Assembly: GCF_000002075.1 (NCBI RefSeq)
Contig: NW_004797384.1
Location: 1,092,329 to 1,156,328 of the forward strand
Direction of reading: 5' to 3'
Origin: Aplysia californica
Taxonomy: Eukaryota > Mollusca > Gastropoda > Aplysiida > Aplysiidae
DNA length: 64,000 nt
In this document: piece by piece, positions 52,891-63,090 of the stretch
Layout of the letters: every line of letters begins with the position of its first letter
Numbering within the stretch: the stretch's first letter is position 1
Program-made: the position numbers and the translations under genes
The notes under the pieces: model-generated
The model's database searches: none
What the model was told of the DNA's origin: nothing
What the model saw: only the letters and a program-made list of their open reading frames with translations

Positions 52891-53735
52891 AAAAAATTTC
52901 ATATACGGACTAAAGTCCGAATAAGAAAAAATGTTATGAATTCGGACATGGGTCCAGAAAAAAAAGGAAGTGTCTTCGTTCTATAGATCTAACGTTCAGT
53001 GCTTCCAATTTTCCGCCATTTTTTAGTTTCCCCCGCACCTTGTCTGCCGATCCGATGCCCGCCGCCTCATTGATACGCCCCCCCACCCCCATGTTTCCCA
53101 CTTTCTTTGTTGTAGAAAAAGGTAAAATTGAAGATTAGCAGATCTCCTGGCACCTGCATATTATGAGCTGTGTAAAAAAAAAGACTGATTCGTTCAAATA
53201 CACAAGCCTGTGTCATCTTGATTGTTTACCAAGAAAAAGTTGTGTTGCTGTGTAGAGCCGAGCATACGGCAACTTTTGATTCCATAGACCAGCGCACAAT
53301 TCATTACGTAGATCTAGGTCAAGACTAGCTTTTATTATTGTAATGATCAGTTGCACCCCCCCCCCCTCTTCCCCGACACGCACACACAGCCACACGTGTG
53401 CAGGCCGCCCATCCGACCCCGACACACGCTAACAAGCCATCTTTAATTGCTTCTGATGACCTCTTGACAAATATAAACATTTATTAGAAGCGCTCTAACT
53501 TTTTAGGCCGGCCTCAAATTCATCATAAAAGATAAAAACTCGGCTCCGGCACAATAAATTTAACGCCATTTTGCCCAAAGTGATCCCGGTCTCTACCCAG
53601 CCTGAGGCGAGTCACGAGTGAGGCAGGACAGGAAGCCGGAGTCACGAGTCACAGGAAGTCGGAAGTGATGTCATGGTGGACAAGAATCAGAGTCCGAATA
53701 ACATTTTTTCATATTCGGACTCGAGTCCGAATAGT
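52891..53735. repeat. Cluster of further ttcggac palindromes
   Basis: Related palindromes lie at 52902-52923 (tatacggact plus aaagtccgaata) and 52940-52958, and a perfect one at 53712-53733. The last is preceded by gtccgaataacattttttca, the same text that follows the first palindrome at 51961. Between them is GC-rich non-coding sequence. Confidence 0.7.
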
Positions 53736-53756
53736 CACTTCGATAGATATTATAGA

Positions 53757-53850
53757 CTAGAGATCTAGATCTAGATCTAGGCTAGATTCTAAATACAAAT
53801 ATATCTAGATCTAGATATCTAGATCTAGATCTAGATCTAGATTTATATCT
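53757..53850 (+). repeat. (AGATCT)n short tandem repeat
   Basis: Runs of agatctagatctagatctag with interruptions. Smaller clusters of the same hexamer occur at 54857-54900 and 55846-55875. Confidence 0.85.
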
Positions 53851-53952
53851 TGATTTAGAATGTTGATCTACATCAAGTGAACTTCCTTATACTGGTCTTG
53901 ACCTCTTGTCATGTTCCTCATCAAGTGCCAGGTTTACTCTTTACTCGAAATT

Positions 53953-54110
53953 ACAGTTGAACCTGCCCTGACGGCCACCTCTATAAGACGGCCACCTGTA
54001 CAGACGGCCACTTTCCATTTCCCCCCTTGCGTTTTTTCGATATAATTTAACTGTGTAAAACGGGCACCTGTCCAACCCGGCCGCGGCCACCATAATTTAA
54101 CACACAACCC
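53953..54110 (+). repeat. Family E repeat, best copy
   Basis: cagttgaacctgccctgacg, gccacctctataagacggcc, acctgtacagacggccactt and cccttgcgttttttcgatat. The repeated agacggccacctgt motif is present several times. Confidence 0.6.
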
Positions 54111-54689
54111 CTATCATACTAAGCAATAATAATACCTGTCTTAGACGGTCACCTTAGTGACTCCATTACGTTTTGTCATAAATTGTGCATTGGCCCCTGG
54201 CGTTGTGGGCGAGCCGTCATAATTCAATCACCTGTCGTTGTTGTTAGATAGTCCCTCCAACCGATCATGTTGCGTAGGCCCCTCCCACTGTTGACCAATA
54301 GCTACCAATTTTCAGCTGCTGGCGAAGTTTAGTAAGCGTGTGATCCCTTATAACCCATAAGCCCCGCCCAGAACTCATACACAAATCGTAAGTGAGATGA
54401 GTGGTCACTGTTTACCCAGTCTGTAACAAAGTAACAATGGACGTAAACATGAACTTGTTTCAGAAGCGTCGCTCGTTCTCCGAGTAGTGGCGACCCATGT
54501 TTTTGTTTTAACATGGCACTCGGTCTTCCTTGTCAAATACGTTTCGTTTTATTGTCACCCTTGTTCAAAATCAGTGACAAAATAAAAATTCCAAATGAAA
54601 TAAAACCAACAACAACAACACCAACAAAGACAACAACAATGCGGCTACTTTCGATTGAGACCTCAGATGGAAATGGTTTGTTTTCTTTA

Positions 54690-54785
54690 TCTTGATAAGT
54701 CCTGCCTAAGACGGCCACCTGTCTTATACGGCCACTTTTCTCCTTGACAGTGGGTGGCCGTCTTACACAGGTTTGACTGTATTGT
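54690..54785 (-). repeat. Family E repeat, partial
   Basis: gtcctgcctaagacggccac, ctgtcttatacggccacttt and gtcttacacaggtttgactg. The last piece is the complement of the cagt(t/c)aacctg end seen at 53953. Confidence 0.5.
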
Positions 54786-54900
54786 CCACGTTTTGAAGGA
54801 ATTTTTATACACTGATTTCATGAAACATGTAGAATAGATCTAGGGGGGAATAAAAACGCTAGATCTAGGTAATTTAGAGATAATATACTCTAGATCTATA

Positions 54901-55248
54901 TGGCCACCTCTATTCTCACCCCGAGTGAGAATAGCGCAGGCAGGCCTTTTGGCTATTCTCACCCGGTGTGCCTTCACCGTGATTGGCCAACCAGTGTAGG
55001 GTTCACCATGAACAAATGTTCCAGCACTCTTTTGTGTTGTCTGTCGGCAGTGAGAGAGAGAGAGAGAGAGCTCTGGAGGGTGTGGGAGTGATGGGGAGCT
55101 AATCCAGTGAGAAAGAGGAAGGAGCGAGTGAACAAGAATGGGGAGAAAATAGTCTGCGACAGAAAGAGAGAGGGAGCAAGCGAGAGAAATGAGAAAGACA
55201 CTCGTACATAGATAATAGTCGTGGAGAGAAAGAACAGGATGAGAACTA

Positions 55249-55294
<46 letters not shown>

Positions 55295-55780
55295 AGAGAG
55301 AGAGAGAGAGGAGTAGCGTGAGAACTTCCAGGCGAAACAAAAATGGCCGTAGCATCTTTGTAGTTTTGTAGACGACCAAATTAATTTACTTTTGTGTTTT
55401 AACGTCATTTTTTATCTTTGTTTTTGTCAACTTGATGGTCCACTAGACAGTATTCAGAAAGAGAGTGCAAAAGAGGGAGAAGGAGTAGATCTTGCGAGAA
55501 CTTGCGGGCAAAACAAAATGGCGACCCACGTAGTTTGGCTTGATTTGAAAAGTGAAATAGGCATAACATCTTTGTAGACAACCAAATTAGCTTACTTTAG
55601 TGCTATTCATAATTTTTTTGTTTTCTATCCTATCATCCACACCGATAGACAGTATTCCGAAATTAGAAAAAACAGGTCTTGTTTCACAGCGGGTGAGAAT
55701 AGCCAACGCTGTCAAGTCTCACCTGGGGTGAGAGGTCGATCGTATTTTTATTCTCACTTGGGGTGAGGATAGCCACTTCC
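54901..55780. mobile_element. Foldback-type element 2
   Basis: The arms 54901-54970 and 55685-55780 are inverted. Each holds a palindromic block (tattctcaccccgagtgaga, left; ttctcacttggggtgagg, right), then a non-homologous spacer, then ggctattctcacccg or its complement cgggtgagaatagcc. The interior contains a diverged tandem duplication at 55317-55460 and 55495-55660, and a GA array at 55248-55312. There is no coding sequence. Its design parallels element 1 but the bases are unrelated. Confidence 0.75.
55248..55312 (+). repeat. (GA)n microsatellite
   Basis: gagagaga with gggag interruptions inside foldback element 2. Confidence 0.9.
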
Positions 55781-57487
55781 ATTGTTTATCATAACATGGC
55801 TAAATAAAACTGTGTCAAAGTGAATGGGGAAGTAGTTTCCTCTATAGATCTAGATCTAGATATATCTAGATTTATTAAATGTTATTCATGTGAGGCATGC
55901 TGACAGCAATGAGTTACTTCTCGGAATCTAGATTCTAGCTCTATGGGCACAGATAGGTGTCATTATAATTGATACAATTTATTATTTATGTGAAATAATA
56001 CAAATGTTAAACTTGAATGAAAAAGCTTAGTTGAAAATCTAGGCTACTAATCTGGTGTCAGTTTTCAGATGACATAACTTCCATTTGTGGATTACGAACA
56101 GTAACTCATTTTGTCTGCACACCTCACATATATATATCTATTTAGATGTTAGAGATTGCATAGCAATCCTTTGTGTACCCTGCGATCTGACTTAATGCTG
56201 GGACTGTCCTCTCTGGGACTTGGTGAGTTTCATTGGACGCTCCCATCGTCCAGTTGGGGTTAGATCACACATAGAGTTTTATTTAAAACTCTTTATCTCG
56301 GGGAAGCTGCTCCCACCGGCTCGAGGTCGGATCCGCTGTGCCGGTAAGCTGCTGACAGGGGCTCAGGCACACATCCCTTTTTTTGACTTCGACATGATGC
56401 AATCACTTTTTGGCAAATGCCGAAGACAGGTCTCTTTTATTGGGATTTCATTCATATATATATAAGATGAAGAACTATCAAAAAAGGTTCACTTGTTTTG
56501 ATTTAGTGACCAGTTTAGTAACGTTTTGTCATTTTTAGATTTAGTATAGAGGGTTTACCACCCTTGGAGATAGAGAGTGAAGGTCTGAAACTGAAACCAG
56601 ATGTTTTATATTATGTTTCACCAATCATTTCTTTGCTTGAGCTACCTGCTAAAAAATAATCATTTTAATCACCAATTTGAACACCGGTCTTTTTTACTGT
56701 CATCTGTTAGTTCGAGTTGTTTGAAATAAATATTTTTCTCTCTTGGTCTACCTCTGTTTCTGTTGCCTTCTGTTTTTCCATTGAAAGCAAGATGTTCAAG
56801 GTTTTTACATATCAAATTTAAGTCCTAAGGAACACCATAATTATCTTTTCCTGTTTTTATTACTGAATGGCCCACAGAGAGGGGCTTCTTTCAGCACATC
56901 ATCATTTGATTTTTCATTCCAAGAAATGTTTGTATATATAACAATATATCTCCAAAGAAACCACTGTCTGTTGCCCTTAGAACTTTTAATTTCACTCCTG
57001 GTGACCTTTGCAGTGTTTCTTTTTATTTGGAACACTTAATTGTCCGATGTTCACAGCAGTTTTGAAGGGTTGACCACATACATAGGGTTAAAAAAATTTC
57101 AGATTAAGAGAAAGGAATTAGAATGTATGTCTGTTGTAAGTAAAAAGAGAGATCATGTTCAGCATTGAAAGTGGAGTAAAAAAAGAACTGTCTTGAAAGT
57201 AATCCATGAATTCATCTGAATTGTGACAAAATACTTTTAAAATGTCAAAAAGAAGTATATGTATGTTTATTCATTAGCTTGACAGGAAGTGATTTGACTT
57301 CCCAAAATTGTTGTCTCATTTTGGTGAATTGTTTCCTCAAGGCTTTATGATATTAGTTTAGTATAGTTTAGGTACTTTATCATTTCATTTCCATTGAGGA
57401 AATTTGCTATTGATATTCCTTTGCCATAATCCTCTTTGATTGTTTCAACTCTCCTTCAATTTCTCCTTTCGTACAATTTCTCCTCAG
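55781..57487. other. Sequence upstream of the Kelch gene
   Basis: AT-rich, no coding exon recognised. It ends in a good pyrimidine tract and acceptor (ctcctttcgtacaatttctcctcag at 57463-57487, given here by position), suggesting that the Kelch start exon is preceded by an intron in the 5' UTR. Confidence 0.45.
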
Positions 57488-57620
57488 ATTTCATTTGGCC
57501 TTGTGCAACGCTCATGGACTGTAGGCTATAACAACGGGGATAATATTCTAGAAGGATCCTGCATTTAAGATCAAGTTGGCTTGACCTATATTGTCTGTGC
57601 ATGGAGGGTAACCAGACACC
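57488..57620 (+). promoter_or_regulatory. Probable 5' UTR segment of the Kelch gene with upstream ATGs
   Basis: Between the acceptor at 57487 and the chosen start lie two upstream ATGs. One, near 57510, begins a very short frame (MDCRL then stop). The other, at 57601, opens a 68-codon frame that overlaps the main start in another register. Its context (tgcatgg) is weaker than that of the main ATG (accatgg), which would allow leaky scanning. Confidence 0.45.
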
Positions 57621-60600
57621 ATGGAGAGTGCGTCGTCATGGCTACAGCAGTACTACAATGCCATGTCCTGTGGCTTTGAGCGCCTCTATGCCTCGGGTGC
57701 TCACTCCGACACAACCATTATTGTTGGAGAGAAGACTTTCCAATGCCACAGGGTTGTCCTGTGTGCCATCTCGCCCTATTTTGATGCTATGTTCTCTTCT
57801 GGTATGAGAGAAAGTGTGTCTGGAGTGGTCAAGATAGAGGGTACAGAGAGTGTTGTCTTTGAAGCTATCCTAGAGTACATTTATAAGGGTTTGGATACCG
57901 TGACAGATGAAAATGCTGAGGCCATTCTTAAAGCCGCTTGTCTACTTCAAATGGAATGTCTCCAGAAACGTTGCGAAGAGTTTATATGTAAGACGTTATC
58001 GATAGCTAATTGTTTTGAACGATGGAGGCTTGCCCTGTGGCATTGCAGCCAACATCTAAAGCAGCAGGCCTGGAAGTTTATCATGTCAAACTTTGTAAAG
58101 ATTTCGCAGCAGGATTATTTTGTGTCTTTGGAAAAAGACGAACTGATTTCCATTATCAAGGAAGATGATTTGAACTGCCCAAGTGAGGAGTTTGTCATAG
58201 AGACTGTTCTGAAGTGGGTGCAGCATGATCTGGAGGCCAGAGGTCAGCTCTTGGGTGATATCTTTCCTTACCTCCGCCTTCCATTGACTAAGCCTCAATT
58301 CTTAATCGACATCTTGAGGAAATATGCCTTTGTCAAAGAACACACAGAGTGCCACATGTACATTGACCATGCCAAAAACTTTCAGCTTCTTCCAGCCCAT
58401 CGTCACGACAGCAGCAGTCCAGTCACATCTTATCGTACCACATCACCGTTTGAAGACATCTTGGTGGTCATATCAGGTGGTGAATCGCCAAGACCCCCCT
58501 ATGTCCGCTCTAAAAATGTTCTCGCTTTTGGATTCAATAGTCGGAAGTGGTATCGTCTAGCTGCCTTACCGTACGACCCAGGCATTGAGTTCGCGACTTG
58601 TGTTCACAGCAACGATATTTTTGTGACCGGTGGAGGTCTGTTCAAGGCCTGCTTCTTGCGCTACCGCTCTAAGAAGGATAAGTGGTCGCAGTGTCGGGCA
58701 AAGCTAAAGAGTGGGCGTCGGCGTCATGCAATGGCTGCCTGTGGGAACAAGATCTACGTGATCGGTGGCTATAACAGTGAGCTAGAACAGGGGACCAAAG
58801 TACAGAGCTCCATTGAAGAGTTTGAGTTAGGGTGCAGTGAGTGGAATGAGGTAGGTGGAATGTTTGGTGTTGTGTGTGACAGACATGGAATAGATATCTA
58901 TCTATAGCATGTGTGTAGATCAACACAACTCACAAGGTCTAAAAATGGTTTAAAATCGTTTTTGAGCTAGGTGGCCTTTAACCTGATTGAGACCATCAAA
59001 AATCTTCTGACACCTTACAACTAGTATTCACCAAAGATAATGGCTAAAATAGAGATGATGGTGATGACAGATTTGATCTGATTGGTCATGGTGTCCAAGG
59101 CATAATTTGATGAAGCCTTAATGGTTAGTTCAAAAATATTATTCTTATGATCTTTTTAAAAAGTTTCAGTAAAAAATATATCTACTGAGAGGTATCAGGA
59201 TAAGTTCAAGTTGGTTTGCTTCTGTTGTTTTTTGTTTTTTTTGGGGGTTTTTTAATACTGTTTGTAATCTGTAAAATTGAAAATAAAATTAAGCTTGTAT
59301 ATCATGCTGATTCAGTAGAAATTACAGCTCAACAAGAATTTATTTATCTGTTTCTCTGTATACAGTGGAAATTGTCTGAGACGGACACCCATTGTCGAGG
59401 AGAAAAGTGGCCGTCTTAGATAGGTGGCTGTCTTATACATGATGAAATCAAAAAAATTACTATTTATGTCTTGTTCACTAGGTGGGAAATCTGATCACTC
59501 CGGTGAGCTCTATCTCTGCCACGGCGACCAAGGACAAAATTCTGGTGTTTGGTGGAGAGACCAACGACCGGACGGACACACCATCAATTCAGTGTTTCGA
59601 CACACAGACGCACACCACCAGCATCATCGCTCAGCTACCCTTGGCCTGCAAGCTGACCCGCGCCACCGTTTGCAACAACTGCACCTACATCATCCTCTAT
59701 AACGGCAAGATTGTGCAGTTTGATCACAGGAATGATAATGTCAAGGTCAGTACTGAAACAAAGATGCAGATTTTCCAAATAAATCTGTAAATCCGGATTT
59801 CAGAGCTGACTGGACTTGTGATATTTACTACTTCTTATACTTATACATTTATATTTTAATCTCCTTTTACTGCATTTTGTTTAAAAATAGTCTTGATACA
59901 AGATGCGTTCAACTATATGATCCATAAATTCTGAGTCTGTGCACATGCGTTTCCATGGGGTACGCAAAGTTCAAAATATATTTATAACCAGTCAGCACCT
60001 CTATTGAAATTTTCTAGAAAAATTCCTGTAGTATTTCTCCCTGTTACTCTGGTCTGTGACTCCTCTGGTGAGGGTGGATGGAGGGTTCTACTGTTAGGTA
60101 CAATTTGTTCTCATTCCCTCCGTTAATTTTGTCTGTCTTTTTTTCCCTGCACTATATTTGCCGTTCTTGTGTGGATGTGCTTCTCTTTACTCAAAGAACT
60201 CCAACATCCTTTGCAATGGATTACACTCAAACTTTTACGTGTGTGTAGTAGATCAAGCTGAAATCCATTGACTTAAAAATAAAAATAAAGTCCTGGTTTC
60301 TCTGATCTTTCTTCTCGTGATGGGCCAGATTCAGAATATTAACAACAATTAGCATTTTAGAGATAATTGTTACTGTTGTTTATTCAGTAGCCTTTGGTTG
60401 TGTGCCCTTCGGTCCGGTGCCATGTCAAAAAAAGGGGGAAGTCTTCAAAAGCAGTTCTTTGCTGCATTATAATAATGCAGCAAAGAACTAGGGTATCGTC
60501 TGTGGTAGAAACAGGAGGAAGTTGCTGTTTGAGATCCTGCTGTTTCGGAGATTTGAAGAGCAGATGTTGGACTGTTTACATTGAGGAGGTTAAGCCCATG

Positions 60601-61190
60601 CAAAAGCAAAACAGATGTATCAACATAGTGTTCTGTTTAAACCCATAAGAAAACAAAAAAGATGGAGGGCGGGTGCTCTGGTGTGGTTTGCTCCTTCTTT
60701 CCTGTTAAAAATCTATCGTCCTTGTCTCTCCTTTTTTGTGTTTGTTACTTTTCTTGTAAAACCTATTATTTGGCTCAAGGTGACCTTATTGTATTGCTGG
60801 TGCTGAAAACCTTTACTAAAACTAAAATAAAAAAGATAAAGGGAATGAATAACAAAGTAGAACGACTCTCTAGCGCAGTTAGTCAGTTTGGTTTCCCCTC
60901 TCATTCCCCAGGTGATGGGCCACATCCAGAACTTTGACTGTGTCCACTACGGGCTGGTTCACCGTCGTGGTTGTCTCCTCCTGCTGGGCGGTCAGCGCAT
61001 CATCCCCGGCCCGACCCCTGTGCGTGCGCTAGTGGACACCATGCTATTGTACGACGTGCGCAACCAGCGAGTCATCATGCTCAATGACAGAATTCCTTCA
61101 CCGCGACTCGTGGATAGCTGCGCGAAGATCACCATCGAGAAAAAGTTCCTTGTGACGGAGTATGTGGACCCGCCCCCAACCACGACATGA
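57621..61190 (+). CDS. BTB-BACK-Kelch protein (kelch-like family), 3 exons
   Basis: Exons 57621-58850, 59482-59745 and 60912-61190 join in phase 0 to 590 codons, a normal length for kelch-like proteins. The ATG at 57621 has a strong context (accatgg). Residues about 20-122 are a BTB domain (HSDTTIIVGEKTFQCHRVVL, AISPYFDAMFSSGM, VFEAILEYIYKG). Residues 127-230 are BACK (ANCFERWRLALWHCSQHL, SEEFVIETVLKWVQHD, YLRLPL). Residues 279-590 hold about six Kelch blades with double-Gly motifs (VISGGE, FVTGGG, YVIGGY, LVFGGE, LLLGGQ). Such proteins usually dimerise by BTB and bind Cullin-3 to present substrates for ubiquitination. The substrate and exact orthologue cannot be told, so no symbol is given. 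The frame is intact and the codon use looks like a host gene. Blade 5 lacks the double Gly. Confidence 0.93.
59365..59445 (+). repeat. Family E repeat in a Kelch gene intron
   Basis: cagtggaaattgtctgagac, ggacacccattgtcgaggag and gtggccgtcttagataggtg, ending 35 bases before the second Kelch exon. Confidence 0.55.
60060..60205 (+). repeat. Family D dispersed repeat
   Basis: It shows ggagggttctactgttaggt, tttgtctgtctttttttccc and gtggatgtgcttctctttac. Confidence 0.5.
60664..60840 (+). repeat. Family B repeat
   Basis: It shows ggagggcgggtgctctggtg, ctgttaaaaatctatcgtcc and ttgtgtttgttacttttctt, with an A-rich 3' end. It is about 70 bases before the third Kelch exon. Confidence 0.65.
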
Positions 61191-61790
61191 CGAAAGTCTC
61201 TACATTGATTTTTGTGCAACAGCAGGGTATTTCGTTGAGGGTACAAATGGCAAATCACATCGTGTCCTGTGTTGTTTTTTTGGACCTTGTGAACCAGGGT
61301 AATTTGAATTTGTATGTACAGTTCACATCGCAAAAAACAAAATCCATCTGATCTAATTAATGAAAGAAGACTCAAATTTTAGCCCACAGCACTTTTATTT
61401 TATTATTAATAGTGCATGCTGGTTAAGGATATTTATTGAGGACTCCCAGATCGATGTGGGTAATGGGTTTAGAACAATAAAAGCGGTAACTTATTTGTTC
61501 CAGTTATAAGAAAAAATGAAAGGGTAATATTGATTTGTAAATGATTTGCAGGTAATAATATGTCCTTATTTTGCTTTTTTCAGGGTCGGCAGAAGCATTT
61601 TGAGAGGGAACTTGCCATTGTATATTATATGTATGCATATCTGTGTTTGTTTAGCAGTGTGTTTATCTGTGCTTCTCACAAGAGTTTCATGTTCCTGAGC
61701 CTGCATGGGATCTTTTATCTTTCACTACTAGTTCCTGCGCCTCCATTTGTGTAGTGTGTGAGTGAAGCTATAATAAAGTGATGCGCCTGT
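61191..61790 (+). terminator. Kelch gene 3' UTR with polyadenylation signals
   Basis: After the TGA at 61188-61190, canonical aataaa hexamers occur at 61476-61481 (acaataaaagc) and 61772-61777 (ctataataaagtg). Either could be used. The second is followed by T-rich and tgtt-rich sequence, as in downstream elements. Confidence 0.5.
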
Positions 61791-61938
61791 TTTTGCACAT
61801 TTTAAAATGTTTCTGTTTTAGTTGATCATGGTACAACGGTATTTATTTATATTCTTTTATATTATAGTTTGCATGTGTGAGTGTATGTTTGGTTGCATAT
61901 ATGAATTTTAGTAAGTGTTGATCGGTTTGAAATGTACA

Positions 61939-62361
61939 AGGACCTCGTGGTGGAATCAGGCGCTCGTCAATTTTTGGGCACGTGGAGTTATTGCGTCATC
62001 TGAATGTTTATTCATTTGCCTTACTTAAAATTTTTAAAAATATCCATCTAGCTTGAATAGAAGTCGAGATATTTGTGATTGCAGAAGGTAGGGTAGCATG
62101 GTTTCAGTAGTTAAATTAATGAGAAAATGGCCGCCAAAGTTTCATCACTTTAATCGCGTAAGAGTTCTTGAAAACGAAAAATTACATATTTTGCGTCTTT
62201 AAACTAGGTTTTTCAGTAAAACTCACAGGGAAATGTGTCTTCATAAGAACATAAAAGCCAAAAAAACAAATTTTGATAAAAATTGTGAAACTGATGAAAA
62301 AATGCCTTTTTCTACGAATTCATTATTTTGACGAGCACCTTATTTCACCACGATGCCTCTC
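61939..62361 (-). mobile_element. MITE family M, copy 2 (about 423 bases)
   Basis: Ends ctcgtggtggaatcaggcgc and, on the complement of the right end, catcgtggtgaaataaggtg form the inverted repeat. The interior (aaaatggccgccaaagtttc, gaatagaagtcgagat) is the complement of the interior of the copy at 40482. Confidence 0.8.
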
Positions 62362-62397
62362 ATACAGTCACATATGCCCAAAGCTTTGTTGATGTTG

Positions 62398-62575
62398 GTG
62401 GATGGCGGGTGCTCTGGTGTGGTTTGCTTCTTCTTTCCTATCAAACACCAATCGTCCTTATCTCCCCTCCATCTTTTTTATGTTTGTTACTCTCTTGTAA
62501 CACCTCTACTCTTCTGGCGCTCATATGACCTTATGCCGTTGCGAGCCCCTTAACACTTCTACTAAAACAAAAGCT
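62398..62575 (+). repeat. Family B repeat, near full length
   Basis: It shows ggtggatggcgggtgctctg, gtttgttactctcttgtaac, ctggcgctcatatgacctta and tgccgttgcgagccccttaa. The 3' stem is nearly intact. Confidence 0.75.
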
Positions 62576-62869
62576 TTGTTGATCATCATATTGGCAAAGA
62601 TTCAGTTATTGTTGACAGTCATGCTGGGATTGATTTAGTCGCTGTTGAGTCTTATTGGCTTAGTAAAGGTGTAGTGTTTGTTGACAGTTGTGTTGGCTTA
62701 GCTTTAGTCACTGCAATCGATCAATCTCGTCAGCTAGTCGCTTAAGTATTTGCAAAGCAAATTTCAACTGCAAAAGTCCTGACCGTTTTTATATTAATAT
62801 AAATTTTAAAATAAATTTAATCATTCTTTTGTTTTGGTTTGTCCTAGTAAACGACACTTAATTTTGTCC

Positions 62870-63090
62870 TGGCTTCTATAATGTAGCTGTTAGGCTCTTT
62901 GCTGTAGTTTGCAGAAAGCATAAGCTTGATTCATGAGGGTGAACATGTTTATAGAGTTTTTCTGTCCCTGTTCTGGGATGCTGTATTCCATATCAGCCTG
63001 GGTTGACCTGAACCGGCAGGGTCAAGCAACCTGTCCCCCATTGGTGATCTAATTTTGCTGATAGAGCTGTAAAATGCTACTATTACTATT
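62870..63090 (+). repeat. SINE family A copy
   Basis: It shows ttctataatgtagctgttag, cttgattcatgagggtgaac, cctgggttgacctgaaccgg, caggg and a ctattactatt tail. Confidence 0.55.
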
